A stretch of DNA of 64,000 bases from Hofstenia miamia (taxonomy: Eukaryota > Xenacoelomorpha > Acoela), in assembly GCA_004352715.1 (NCBI GenBank), contig SCFE01000036.1, positions 201,329 to 265,328 of the forward strand, given 5' to 3'. The notes beneath the pieces are model-generated. The model did no database searches and was not told the DNA's origin. It worked only from the letters and a program-made list of their open reading frames with translations. This document shows, one piece after another, positions 1 through 11,312 of the stretch. Every line of letters starts with the position of its first letter. Position 1 is the first letter of the stretch. The position numbers and the translations under genes are program-made.

Positions 1-22
1 TATATATATATATACATTTATA
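1..22. repeat. (TA)n microsatellite
   Basis: Alternating TA tract at the window edge that directly abuts the left end of a mariner element. TA is the target of mariner-type transposases, so an insertion into a (TA)n tract is expected. Confidence 0.9.
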
Positions 23-24
23 TA

Positions 25-508
25 GGCTTGGTAACTAAGTTTTGAACGATGGAAACTACCTATTTTTCCTTATTACTTCATCTTATACATTAGATACTTT
101 CCTGAAACGAGGAAAAAGTTAACCGATATCGGATTTAGCACTTAGTGTGTTGGACCATCCTCCCTATTCGCCGGACTTGTCTCCATCAGCCTATTATACT
201 TTTCTCCGATGAAGAGTTCATTAAAAGGCATGAGTTTTAGGAATGCCGATGAAGTGATGAGGGAAGTGAACCGTTGGTTCAGGGGTCGAAATCAGATCGT
301 TTTTCGCAAAAGTCTTCAATTTACTGGGAAGTAGATGGCAAAGGTGCATCGATGCCGATGGAAATTATTTCCAGCACCTGACACAAAATGATGAGTGAAT
401 AATAACGTCTTTCTATTTTAGAATATTTTGCTTTATTTTTGTTATTTATACGATTTAATGATGAAAAAATATTGTCATGTTTGCATCGGTCAAAACTTTT
501 TTGCCAAG

Positions 509-510
<2 letters not shown>
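25..510 (+). mobile_element. Internally deleted mariner element with transposase C-terminal relic
   Basis: Both ends carry inverted repeats of about 32 bp that match with few mismatches: GGCTTGGTAACTAAGTTTTG at 25-44 against the reverse complement of 491-510 (GGCTTGGCAAAAAAGTTTTG). TA dinucleotides flank the element, as expected for a mariner target duplication. Inside, about 150-420 encodes the end of a mariner transposase: the HPPYSPDLSPSAYY stretch holding the third catalytic Asp of the DD34D triad, then in other frames a NADEVMREVNRWF-like stretch and WQRCIDADGNYFQHL. At least two frameshifts break the frame and the N-terminal two thirds are missing. At 486 bp against about 1.3 kb for intact mariners, it is a dead, internally deleted copy. 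It lies in the intron upstream of the first calcium channel exon in the window. Confidence 0.85.

Positions 511-543
<33 letters not shown>
511..543. repeat. (TA)n microsatellite
   Basis: TA tract on the right side of the mariner insertion; together with 1-22 it suggests insertion into one (TA)n array. Confidence 0.9.
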
Positions 544-546
<3 letters not shown>

Positions 547-584
547 CAAAAAATGTAATCAATGCAATTAGTCATTTGCCTTAG

Positions 585-786
585 AATACTTCATCAATCA
601 ATAAGTACCACATATGAAGACGAAGGTCCAATCCCATGGTACCGCATTGAAGTGTCACTGTTTTACTTGGGTTTTTTCATTGTTTTCCCGTTTTTCTTTG
701 TAAACATCTTCGTGGCATTGATTATTATTACATTTCAGGAGCAAGGAGAACTTGAGCTTGCAGTATGCGAACTTAACAAAAATCAG
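585..786 (+). CDS. CACNA1 (Cav2-type): Cav2 exon: domain III pore end and S6
   Basis: Starts after the acceptor ...GCCTTAG and ends before GTATGC. It encodes the end of the domain III pore region ([15 protein letters not shown]) and S6 with the nearly invariant [20 protein letters not shown]. The 5' phase is 2, so the preceding exon is outside the window. The open frame extends upstream to an ATG at 562, but that part is intron. Confidence 0.88.
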
Positions 787-3700
787 GTATGCAAATGAAA
801 TTTTTTTGAAAAAGCTCATAATCATAAAACTGTTACTAAAATGAAATTAATCATTGGTAGAATGCATGATCAGTATGCGAATTTTGACTTTTTTAAATTC
901 TGACCAAGAATTCTGTATAATCTGAATCTAAGGATGTTCTTAGAAATCATGTATCGAGTATTGCATCAATGCGCATCCAATGAAACACTTCATGCCCTCC
1001 AATAAGAATGGTATTCGTTACAAAATGTGGAAAATTATCATGTCTCAGTATTTCGAAGTTCTTATAATGTCATTGATTGTATTCAATACCATTGTTCTCA
1101 TGATGAAGGTAAATTTCTTATTATTTTTGTGAGTGTACTAAAAGCCAATTGAATAGTACATATTTAAATGTCATTTAATATTATGATTGAATATAATGTC
1201 TGCCATCTATTTTCCTTTGGATCTATCCTCCATGACTCTGATTTTGAGTTCATAAGTATTACTCGACACTTTGCCAAGACTCAGATATAATAAATTAGTG
1301 AACAGGTGAATTCCTCAAAATCATATGCTTGAATTCTAAATCTAGGCAATTGGAATCACTAATATCTCCAAAATATTGCATATCTAAAATGGAAACAGTT
1401 AACAATAAAATAAAATTTCAAAATTACATTTGCCATCAATTAGTATCCACCTTCATCAAAGCCTAGTATATTCAATAATCAATATAAATCTTGTAAATCC
1501 TGGCTCAAATATGGTAATATTTTAATAACTGAGCTAAAGTTCTTATCTTAATTTCTAGGAAAATGCTGGAGCTGTCATATTAGATAAGCGGTTAAATGAC
1601 AGACAACTATTTCTGTCACAGGTGCTATGAGTATTAAAATTGTGCATCATCTGGTTAGGCAAAACAAGAATTCAAAAATTTGCCATTTTGACAGTATATT
1701 AATATTAGCTAATTCTATAAAATATTAAAGTAGTTTATTAAGATTTTTATATTATTACAATGTAATATCTTTGTTAGGCTATGAATTAGTATATCTATAT
1801 CTGAGTAAATCAATAATTTGTAGTTAATCTAAGATAAGCAAAATTGGAGAATTTCAATGCCTTATAGTTGCTTTAATTATAACCTGTGCCAAGATATGAA
1901 TAAGCTTTCAACAATTCTTTTAGTTCTATGAGATGCCTGTGGAATACCAGGATGTCTTGCGTTTCCTTAACATAATATTTACCCTCATGTTTCTCATCGA
2001 AGCCACAATGAAGTTAATTGCATTGGGAGGGGTATGATTGATATATTTACAAATTTTTCATAAATTTTAGAATTACTTTGCTGAATCTTGGAATATCTTT
2101 GACTTTATCACCGTTGTAGGCAGTGTCATTGATGTTGCATTTACCGAAATTCAAAGAAATTACAGAGTAAGTGTTGGCATTTAATATCCTATCTCAACAA
2201 TAATTAAGATTCTTATTGACATTGTAGTAGAAAGAATTTGACAATTTTTTCCATAATTCGTATAATTGAATTCTGCAAGCAATAGTTAGTAAGTACGATA
2301 ATGGATTGTAGTTTTCAATACTTTCAATTCAATGAATTTCTAAAATCAGTGTTAATAAAAAGTTACTAATACGTTTCTCTTCAAGATTTAATAAATAAAT
2401 CACACATATTACGATATATGTTTCTAAGTTACACAAATACTAGTATTGAGAAAAGACAAGATGTCAGGACAGGACTAAAACAGGACAGGACAAAACAGGA
2501 CACTTTTTGAAACAGGACAAATAACGGTCAAAAACTTAAACCTTTTAAATTAATTACACGTAATTAAATTAATTAAACCTTTTTTAAAGGAAAATTTAAT
2601 ACATTGTTTTATATGATAAGAAATTACATTTTACGGGGATTATTTATTCTCCTCTATTATAATTATGCATATTTATAATAGATCTGTCAAAAGTGACAGA
2701 CGAATCTATTTTACCATGTAGATGTAGTGCTTACATTGATATTTTGTTTACATATTATATTTCAATATAATAATGCATTAGTTGGTCTTTATGTAACTAT
2801 ATTTTAGATTTTATTCTTTATTGAACAATTACATAGGTTAAATTGTTGAATTTCTATTAAACAGGACAGGACAGAACCAGGACAAAAATTGTTGTAAATC
2901 ACACCCCTAACAAACACTGATTTCTGCCTTTATAGGACACTCAAAAATTAGCGAATTTCCCAAATTTAGCAGTTATGCGACTATTCAGAGCAGCTCGTCT
3001 TATCAAACTTCTTAGGCAAGGTTTTACTATAAGGATCTTGCTATGGACATTTGTGCAATCATTTAAGGTTAGTAGTCAACAAAAGTATTTATAGAGATAT
3101 TAACTTATCATTTTAGGCTCTTCCATATGTTTGCTTACTGATTGTAATGCTCTTCTTTATTTATGCAATAATCGGCATGCAACTCTTTGGCAACATTAAA
3201 CTTGATAGCAACTCGCAGATAACTTCGAATAACAACTTCAGAAATTTTGGAATGGCGCTATTACTACTTTTTCGGTATAACATCCTTGATTATTTAGTTC
3301 AAGCCATCTTACATGTTGGCTCACCTATCAAGCTTTATGAATTTTAGACGCACTTCCGTTACAAAAAATATTTTCAAAAATTTCTAATAATCAATTCAAA
3401 ATTCTAATATTTTACTTGTATAATATGGAAATTTGAAATTAAGGATGAATAAAACGAATTTTTAATACCAGTTACCGTATGTAGTAAAACTTCAATAAAA
3501 CAGACAAATAGAAAACATAGGAAATCGCTTTCACAAAGAAACGTGCATTAGAATCTTTCACAGGAACTGAATTGGGTTTTTTCGCATATTACTGTTCGTA
3601 TCAGTTGAAAATATTTGTGGCACTTGGACTTGCCAAGCATTTTATCATCATAGGTAGCAAACAAATACCCTGGGGTTAATGTAAAGAGCGAGAATAAATA

Positions 3701-6700
3701 TGTTAAATTTGAATTCTAGGGACTTTCGCAATGCTTCTATTCACTCAAAAAGTCTGTTTAATTACCGAAGAAAGTTGATACAAAAATTGCTTGCACAAAT
3801 CAATACAGAAAGTAATATATTATTCTTCAACATTTTCTTCTTCAATTTAGGTTCTTAAGTTCACTCTTGTTATTTCCTTCTTGATCCTAATCCTAGAAAA
3901 TTTTTCTAGTGTAGATTGCTTAATTTTTCAATTAATATAATAAAAAATATCTATCTTTTTTTCGTCTATGTTGCAAATTTTTTCGCATATAATGTTATTT
4001 TTCCAATTTTTTCATGTGATATTACCAAATGGCCTTAACAAATGTATAATTCCAAAATGATAGTTTTGAATCTTGTAATGCTAAATCATCATATCTATTC
4101 GAAATAATATATTGTAATTTTTCATTGATTTTTTTTGTCATTTACATACAGATTGAATAGTAACTCTCTTAGACCAGACTTTTGTAGAATATTATTTATT
4201 AATTAATAGTTTATATCACACTTTATTGTTGTTTTTTACATGTTGTTGCTCATTGTTAAATTTGCGTGCATCTATCTTCCAATATAATTTGGGCTTGGGA
4301 AATAGTAATGATACTCCATGCTGAGTCCTAAACCCATGGCAGGCTGCAAAGTGGTGCAATGATTTGTAAATGTGAATGTGGTAAGAATAATATCGTGTAG
4401 CCCTTCATAGCCAGATACCTGAGTGGGACTTTTAGCGAAATTGCGATCAATTGTGTAGTGACTTATTGAGATAGACTGCAGCGTGGGACAATGCATGCTA
4501 CGCCTAGTTTATGAAATTTTATTATAAAACTAAAACAACTTGTTTATTGATTCAAAATGTAAAGATTTTTCATATTAATTTAAACCTAAAATTTTTAATT
4601 GATTTTCTATATGGAAAAACCACGCATTTAATATGTTAGCTATTTTTCTTTAATTTTTAACAATGTTATCATTTATATATGATATTTTTACAGATTTTTT
4701 ATAGATTTTTTTTTGAAAATATCTGCAATGAATTTCATTTTTTTAGTATTTGTATTTTTGAAAGGCAATTTGAAAAACCATTGAAATCTCTAGCATATAT
4801 TTCCTTTTTAGTTTCTTATGGTTTTGTGCTTAAAACTCTTAATAATTGTCTTCTTGTAACATTTAATATATGCAACATGTTTTATTTTAAGTAAATTCTT
4901 AGGTAAAATTTATTAAAAATAACTTTCAATTCGATAATTTAGTTTGAGAGTTAGTTTGTTAAATTTTATAAATTAACATTATTTAATGTAAAAATTTTCT
5001 GCAATAAATATTTCTAAATTGTAATATTATTTTCAATTTTGTAATGGTAATTAACAAAATAATATATTTCAATTGACTATCCTTTTTGAATGCATATGCT
5101 AACGTTCTATATAATATTTAAACGATTTTTTTTCTTATTTGTAAATGGCACATATTACTAAATAATCAATTGAGAAATATCTAAAATTTCATCTTTCTTG
5201 TGTTTCACGTATTTATAATAAATTGATGAAAAACTTTTTCACTTTATAGTTGCTGGAAAATTTAAACTCATTATTGTCATATTTTAAATATCTATTTAAT
5301 GGTATATACATATATATATTTTCTTCTTAACTCCAATATTTTGGATGCACTTTTATAATATTTTATATAATTTTAATTATAAATTTAATACAATTTCTAA
5401 TTTTTAATGCAATTTTAATGAATGAACAATCTTTCTGATAAATTAGTTTCCCTTAACAAAAACTTTTGGTGTACTTTTATTGTCCTTGTGTTTTGAATCA
5501 TTTGAAGATTTCATTGGAATGGGATTATAATTAGTTTAGAATTTAATAAATCCCTTTGATCTTGCACTTAATGTAACAACATAAAACTATTAAAGCGTAG
5601 TTTAATTTTGCGCAATATATTTAATCATTTTGAAATATTCTGGAGCAAATAGTTAAATCTAATTTTCTTGTCTATCACTATGTTTAATAATATCTACATA
5701 AATTGCACTTGAATCAGGAAAAATAATTTTCTTCTGAGAGAAATTTTTTGAATAATGAATTGTCACAAATAGGCTCAACTACATTACTAATATGCAGCTA
5801 TTTGTAGAGTTCATTCAAACACATCATTAGTGATGCGTGACAAAATTGCATATCATACAACAACGAAAGCCTATGGTTTAAAATTTCTCTGTACTCGTAT
5901 AACCACATATTACTTACGTCAAAAGGATAAACTTAGTATTATCTTCAGCGCTTAAACTCTGCAAGTTTAGAATTTCTTGAAAACTTGTGGAAAAAGTTGA
6001 TCTCAAAGTTTATAATGATAGACTCACTTCAAAACAAAGCTGAAGAATGAGATGCTAAACAATATTTTTCCTGTAGTCTACAGAATTATGCAAATTGATT
6101 GACTACATGACCAAAAAACCATTTTTGTAAATATATTTAAAAAAATTTTTCAGTAGGTTTCACTAAAACTAACTTAAAACAAATTGCTGAGCCCTCTCGG
6201 TGAACTCTATCACTACATTATTTTGACAAAAATGTGTTCAGGTGTGCAACTGGTGAAAGTTGGCAGTTAATTATGTTATCATGCGATGTTAGTTATGCTC
6301 AGTGCGATTCTGCTTCATCTGCAACCAGTTGTGGAAGCAAGCTGTCTTGGGTCTTCTTTACTAGCTTTGTCTTTCTTAGTTCCTTCCTGGTAAGTTCAAT
6401 TAGTTTTCTTTTATCCAAAAGTTTAATAAAATTGTTGCTATGTTTTAGCTACTATGCAAATATTTTTCTATCTTAGGTATAAGACTGCTTAACTAAGACC
6501 AAGCTAAAGTTGTTAAACCTCATCCTAATTCAATATTATTAAGAGACTCAACTATATTAAATATTGAATAACTATGTACCAGGCGAAAGCCAAATAAGGT
6601 GAAAGCCCAAAGCTAATGGTCTAGTCTAATTTACCTGCTACTGTGATTATACATTAAGTACTTCTAAAAGCTGACATCTTATGTATTTAGATGCTGAATT

Positions 6701-9152
6701 TATTCGTGGCTGTGATAATGGACAATTTTGACTATCTTACAAGAGATAAATCAATTTTGGGAGCGCATCATTTAGACGAATATTTGCGTGCATGGGCTGT
6801 TTATGATCCGTGTGGATGGTAGTTTTCAGAATCAACGTAGAATTAATAATATATTTAAACTTTGAACGTAACAATTGTTGCAATATATGACGTAATAGCA
6901 ACATATGAAATGGAATTGGCCAAAACGCATATTTGACAAGGCTTAACTTAAAAAGCATATAAAAACTAGCTTATCCCCATAATTCTTAATAATTGCTTCA
7001 TACTTTGCTTGCTGAAAGCTTCTATAAATTTGCCAACATTTGAATTCAATAATTCGATAATTATACATGCATGCTACTAAATATTTATAAATAAAAACTT
7101 CAATTTTAGCAGCTGTGATTAAAACCCTAAAATGTGTTTAAAATTATTCCTTATGTAAAAAAATCTCACACTTTAATTTACTTTCTGAATTACGAGTTCG
7201 TTTCTACGTTTGTATGTGTACCTCAACATTTTAACAGATTTTAACTTTTGTGTATATTGAATGGCAACTAGAATAACAGGACCAAACCAATAGGGTAAAG
7301 TATAAAAACGTCTATGCAAATATGTTGGCAAATAATGTTATTTTTATCCCTTTTTAGTTTCACAAATAATTATAGTTTTTATAGGTCTTATCGACTCCAA
7401 CTAAAAGAAAAAGTAATGAAGTAACACGTAAAAAAGTCCACATGCTTAAGTTTTGCAGCCCATTTCAGTGAATTGAATTTAATCATAATTATTTCTTTGA
7501 TTAACATTAAGTGGAAACAATCGAATGCATTAATATAATTGCACAATATACTAATTACATGAACGACATTGTTTCATGTTGATTTCTATAATTTTACAAT
7601 GAAATCTTCAAAGCGCAAAGTAAGCTTACTTCTCTTACATACATTATTGCATGTGTGTATATATTTGAACACCTAAACTCAAGGTAATTTAGCGGAAGAA
7701 TAACTTATGTTGAGATGTATCAGATGTTGCGAAACTTGAGCCCACCTGTTGGATTCGGCCGAAAGTGTCCTAATAAATTGGCTTACAAAAGACTCATTCA
7801 GATGAACATGCCTCTTGATAATGAATCCAGAGTTCACTTTACTACCACATTATTTGCTTTAATTAGAACAGCCCTCAACATTAGAACAAACTTCGGTAGA
7901 TGTTTAAGCTTACAATTTTATATAATTCTAGGATTTGATTGTGCTGTTAGTGTAATTAAATACTATTGTTTATTGCTGAAATTTCACTTATTAACACACT
8001 CTGATTCTTTACTACCATCACAAAATAGACAATTTAGCTCGGGTAAGAATACATTACGCTATCTATGTTCTACCAACTTAAATTGATGCCAATCACAACA
8101 AGTATTATATGAAGACGATTTGCGGATGTTATAACACAGCTATAAAAATATCAATAGAAGATGAACTACACATTGCTGGGTGCAAAACAAGTTAACCTTA
8201 AACCGCTTGGCGTCTTTTTTACAGGACAAACCGTTTTTTAATATTTACAAAGAATTTTCTCCAAGTTTATTAGCAAATTTGAAAATCGTAAGGGATTAGG
8301 CAGATATAGTGGGGAACATGCTTGAACGCAATGTTGAAAATTTCTATTAAAGCGTATTGCTGCGGCTTAATTTGTTGAAGGGATTAACAATTTTTCATTG
8401 AAAAATTCATGTTCATGTATTCACAGGGTTTTGCGCTCATAGAAGCAATAAAGAAATTTGAATTTCTCTTGATATGTGCGGAGATATTCCAAACCAGTTG
8501 AGGTGTGCTGTTGGCATAGTCAGAGGTAGCGAGGCCTCTACCACATGGTGTTTTTAGATTGAGGATATCGTTAATAGTTTTTAAGCTATAACCTTGTATA
8601 AGATCATGAAAAATTTTCAAAAATCCCAAGGATGCTTAAGGTTGAATGACACCACTTTTGATTATAACTTTATGAAGATTCATGTAACCAAAACTATATT
8701 AACAAACGTAAACCCAAGAAAGGCGATTTCTCTTTTTGCATCCATTTGCACTTCACGGGTTCTTAGTCTACATGCTTCAAGTATACTTCATTATAGAAAC
8801 AGCTACAATTAACATATCTAAAAAGTATGCATAAAAATGTGATTTATACGCAACATTTAACTAACCAAATAAGCCTAATCAACCATAGTAATTACATGTG
8901 TGTTTTCAATTGAGTTTTTAGATCACAGCGTTACATGTGAAAAATTTATTATTGAAAAATTTCCTAATGAACAGCATTTTGTTATTACTAGCTGATGGTC
9001 TGAAAATTTACGATTCAAAAATATTTTTTTGTATTTAATGTCATTTGCTTTATAATTTTTTTGTTAACTAAACCACACTAGTTTTAATAATTTCGTGTAG
9101 AAAGAACAACAATTTGCACACAAATATTTTAAACCAAATAGTGTTCGTTTTC

Positions 9153-9184
<32 letters not shown>

Positions 9185-10780
9185 TAATTTTAACAAAAAA
9201 ATAATTAAAACTTTGACAAATTTACATGAAAATTATTCAGTAAAAATTTATTGTTTTAAAATATAAAAAAATTTTGACAAAAGAAATCAACAACATGCTC
9301 ACACAAAACTTGAAATAGCATTTTGAATCAACAATTGTGAAAGCATGTTATTAAGTCATATACAGCATAGTATTTCTCACTTCATAAAATTCAAATTAGC
9401 AAAAGTTAAAGAAAGCGCCAAATCATAAACTGAAGTTTTCGTTGAACTCAACTTTATGCTACATGAGTTGGAGACAATGATGTCAAGCACATCTTAAGGT
9501 TCATGAACCATTTAAAATCAGAATCACTGGCCTCCTCCCTGCCCATACCTTTAATATGAATTGTAAATCAATTTTATTATAGGTAATTCATTTTAAATTT
9601 TTTGAAATTCACAAAATTACATAATTTTGTAATATATCTCATAACGGGTTACGGCTCAAGATTTTTTAGAAAGATGATGCTAAATAATAGGTTCAGATAA
9701 CCGTCTTAGAATTAAAGAGCTAATTGAAAGCTTTTCGATTGTTTGACTCTTTCAAATTTCAATCAAGGTAGAGGTTTTCTGTACATGTACAATGCATATT
9801 GGTGCTAAAAAAACATTTCAAATGCTAGTAATTTTTAAATCTCATTTGCATAAAGGAACTGTGTTCCCTCCACAATTCGTCGCATTAACAGTTGCAATTA
9901 TGCTACCTAGCTTACCGCATGAATTCATTTTCGCTTTATTGTGTTTATAATGCATGTACACGTGTTATCCTCATGCATTTATTTATATTTCGTTGATGCC
10001 TTAGAATTTAATTTATTCCCATCCTAAAAAAGCCTGTATGCCGATTCATTGTAAAAATTTTTTTAGTAAACTGTGTAGTTTTGTAATGTCAAAAAATTAG
10101 CCACGTCAAGTGGGCCAAATCAGCAAGTCTACAACTACTATTATTGGAAACACAAAGTTCATAGTAAGGTAATCAGATTGGATTTTGAGATGCGTTGTAA
10201 TATAAAAATAAATAATGCATTTATTGAACAATAGATTACTGTATATATTTTAATTTGAAGAACATACACCCCCAGTGGACCTCACCTATCTCAAGCATTA
10301 AGTGGAAAGAAGAATAGTATACTAAACTGTTAAAATCGAGTATAAGTAATTGCTTGTGAGCTTAATGTTAACTACTTTGACATTATGTTGAAGCAAGATT
10401 ACAATAACACAATTTTAGTCATAATAATAATTATTATTTTTAAGAATAGTTATATATATATATATATATAAAGGATATAATTGGACGAGTTTTTAATATA
10501 TAAGTATCTGGTGATTAGTTGCTTCAATGAATGCAGCTGACGAGGAGCTTCGTGGTGTGCTGAAAAACGTATGGCCACACATTTCACCAAAGAAGCTGGA
10601 TCTACTTGTGCCCCCTTTATCTGGTAAAGTGAGAACTTTCATTTCAACAAAATTGAATTTACTTTAGAACTAATTTATCCAAAGTTGACAGTTGGCAAAG
10701 TATATGCAGGAACTTTGTTAAGCGATATATACAGAGAGAGAAAGTCAAAACTTGCTCCAGAAGATGTCGACCAGAAGGCG
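585..10780 (+). CDS. CACNA1 (Cav2-type): Cav2-type voltage-gated calcium channel alpha-1 subunit, partial (domain III S6 to pre-IQ/IQ)
   Basis: Pore-forming alpha-1 subunit of a presynaptic-type (Cav2) calcium channel in the plasma membrane. Eleven exons join in phase: 585-786, 944-1108, 1924-2031, 2071-2166, 2936-3067, 3117-3274, 6242-6389, 6691-6818, 7693-7895, 10537-10623 and 10668-10780, about 513 codons. In order they encode IIIS6, the III-IV linker, IVS1-S3, the IVS4 voltage sensor, IVS5, the pore loop with the EEEE-locus Glu (ATGESW), IVS6, the EF-hand-like stretch ([15 protein letters not shown]), and the pre-IQ/IQ region. The S4 ([20 protein letters not shown]) and LPYVCLLI favour Cav2 over Cav1 or Cav3. 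The start lies upstream of the window. I found no convincing exon after 10780; the frame runs on to a stop at 10868. Introns range from 39 to about 2970 nt and all assigned sites are GT-AG. Confidence 0.9.
944..1108 (+). CDS. CACNA1 (Cav2-type): Cav2 exon: III-IV linker and IVS1
   Basis: 55 codons, phase 0 at both ends. It starts [18 protein letters not shown], the conserved III-IV linker, and ends with IVS1 ([14 protein letters not shown]). VLMMK is the Cav2-like form. Donor GTAAAT. Confidence 0.87.
1924..2031 (+). CDS. CACNA1 (Cav2-type): Cav2 exon: IVS2
   Basis: 36 codons, phase 0: [18 protein letters not shown] followed by [18 protein letters not shown], the IVS1-S2 loop and S2. It is followed by a 39-nt intron (2032-2070). 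Confidence 0.87.
2071..2166 (+). CDS. CACNA1 (Cav2-type): Cav2 exon: IVS3
   Basis: 32 codons, phase 0: [18 protein letters not shown], then a short acidic/basic tail leading to S4. WNxFDFxxVxGS is the conserved S3 signature. Donor GTAAGT. Confidence 0.87.
2455..2912. repeat. Possible hAT-like non-autonomous element with AGGACAG subterminal repeats
   Basis: Clusters of AACAGGACAGGACA-type motifs occur near both ends (2465-2520 and 2862-2884). The right end reads ATCACACCCCTAAC, whose complement TTAGGGGTGTGAT resembles the terminus of many hAT elements. I found no matching left terminus and no 8-bp duplication, so the class is tentative. It lies within a channel intron. Confidence 0.35.
2936..3067 (+). 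CDS. CACNA1 (Cav2-type): Cav2 exon: IVS4 voltage sensor
   Basis: 44 codons, phase 0. It carries the regularly spaced positive charges of S4 ([16 protein letters not shown], then [14 protein letters not shown]). This S4/S4-S5 segment is the most diagnostic Cav2 stretch in the window. A 49-nt intron follows (3068-3116). Confidence 0.92.
3117..3274 (+). CDS. CACNA1 (Cav2-type): Cav2 exon: IVS5 and start of pore loop
   Basis: Encodes [19 protein letters not shown] then [10 protein letters not shown] and [15 protein letters not shown](R). It ends in phase 2 with CG; the next exon supplies G to complete the Arg codon ahead of CATGESW. Confidence 0.9.
3275..6241 (+). other. CACNA1 (Cav2-type): Long calcium channel intron
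   Basis: AT-rich intron between the IVS5 and selectivity-filter exons. Apart from the more GC-rich stretch at about 4265-4500, nothing here is recognised. Confidence 0.8.
4272..4496 (-). other. Intronic antisense open frame of unknown origin
   Basis: A 74-codon frame on the strand opposite the channel, in a patch of visibly higher GC than the surrounding intron. It contains [20 protein letters not shown] and no motif I recognise. It may be part of an inserted element rather than a gene. Confidence 0.2.
6242..6389 (+). CDS. CACNA1 (Cav2-type): Cav2 exon: domain IV selectivity filter and start of S6
   Basis: Encodes [14 protein letters not shown] with the domain IV Glu of the EEEE calcium-selectivity locus, a Cys-containing extracellular loop, and the first half of S6 ([15 protein letters not shown]). 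Acceptor TTCAG, donor GTAAGT. The preceding intron is about 2967 nt. Confidence 0.9.
6691..6818 (+). CDS. CACNA1 (Cav2-type): Cav2 exon: IVS6 end and EF-hand start
   Basis: Encodes [19 protein letters not shown], then [30 protein letters not shown] is nearly invariant in Cav1/Cav2; here Ala replaces Pro. It ends in phase 2; the next exon completes a Cys codon, giving the ACGRI-like start of the EF-hand loop. Confidence 0.88.
7693..7895 (+). CDS. CACNA1 (Cav2-type): Cav2 exon: EF-hand and proximal C-terminus
   Basis: Encodes [38 protein letters not shown] and [18 protein letters not shown], aligning with the EF-hand and pre-IQ helices of Cav2 channels. Donor GTAGAT, phase 1. Confidence 0.88.
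7896..10536 (+). other. CACNA1 (Cav2-type): Long calcium channel intron
   Basis: Intron between the EF-hand and pre-IQ exons. It contains (TA)n tracts near 9158-9182 and 10451-10470 and an antisense coding-like patch at 8384-8790; otherwise nothing is recognised. Confidence 0.75.
8384..8790 (-). other. Intronic antisense coding-like segment, unidentified
   Basis: Two antisense frames with protein-like composition: one with [18 protein letters not shown] (about 8720-8790) and one of 81 codons (8384-8629) containing [20 protein letters not shown]. They are in different frames with a stop between them. They may be exons of a nested gene or a broken mobile element; I cannot assign a family. Confidence 0.25.
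10537..10623 (+). CDS. CACNA1 (Cav2-type): Cav2 exon: pre-IQ
   Basis: Encodes [20 protein letters not shown] and DLLVPPL, the conserved pre-IQ stretch. Phase 1 at both ends; a 44-nt intron follows (10624-10667). Confidence 0.85.
10668..10780 (+). CDS. CACNA1 (Cav2-type): Cav2 exon: IQ region, 3' limit uncertain
   Basis: Encodes [20 protein letters not shown], matching the VGKxYAAxMIxxYYRQxK calmodulin-binding IQ helix, with Leu in place of the central Ile and changes beside it. A weak donor (GTTTGT) follows at 10781. If it is not used, the frame ends at 10868 after 29 extra residues of low-complexity character. Confidence 0.75.
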
Positions 10781-11051
10781 GTTTGTTGTTTTCTAAGAAT
10801 CATAATCACATTGATAAGCAAGAAGATTAGGAACATTTACTTTATGAAATACTCTCCCATGAATTTTTGAACGATTTACGATCATATTTGAATGATTAAT
10901 AAGAGTCAAGCAAATTTTTTGCTAAAATAAACAAACAAACAAATACTACAAACTACTATACATGTATATTTACAAAGCCAAAAATATGCACACTTACTTA
11001 AAAGGCGTAAATTTCAAATGTCTGTCCATTGACTTAATTTGTTTGATATTC

Positions 11052-11312
11052 CTAATAGTGATTGTTTGATAACAAAATTTTTTTAATTTTTCTTCTGAAG
11101 TGTTTACAATTTTGTTCCTTTTTTATTTCGAGATTTAAGTCACTCCATAATCTAGAAGCTTTAAATGAGAATGAATCTGGACGATTAATACTACTATGCA
11201 AATTGTGGTTTCTATCAGTGGTTTTGATATAATTGCTTAAAAAGTGCGTTGATTTTGAATTGTGTACATACTTGTGTATCATACAAAGAGTTTGATATTC
11301 GATAAAGTACAA
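11052..11312 (-). pseudogene. LINE-1 ORF2 C-terminal domain
   Basis: An 86-codon frame ending SFSFKASRLWSDLNLEIKKE then KHFRRKIKKILLSNNHY. This matches the usual LINE C-terminus, where an R-x-W-N-x-L block precedes a basic helix. LINE-2 has the parallel HIATKIWNNLDHEIKMEINY. Confidence 0.75.

Noticed and set aside
562-584. ATG at 562 as the start of a calcium channel protein
   Set aside because: The stretch 562-584 lies before a good acceptor (GCCTTAG) and does not match the channel; the exon is internal.
3540-3790. Extra channel exon in the long intron
   Set aside because: Frames such as [16 protein letters not shown] do not match any channel segment and the neighbouring exons already join in phase.
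585-10780. Cav1 or Cav3 identity
   Set aside because: S4 ([20 protein letters not shown]) and IVS5 (LPYVCLLI) follow Cav2; RCATGE alone is Cav1-like but outweighed.
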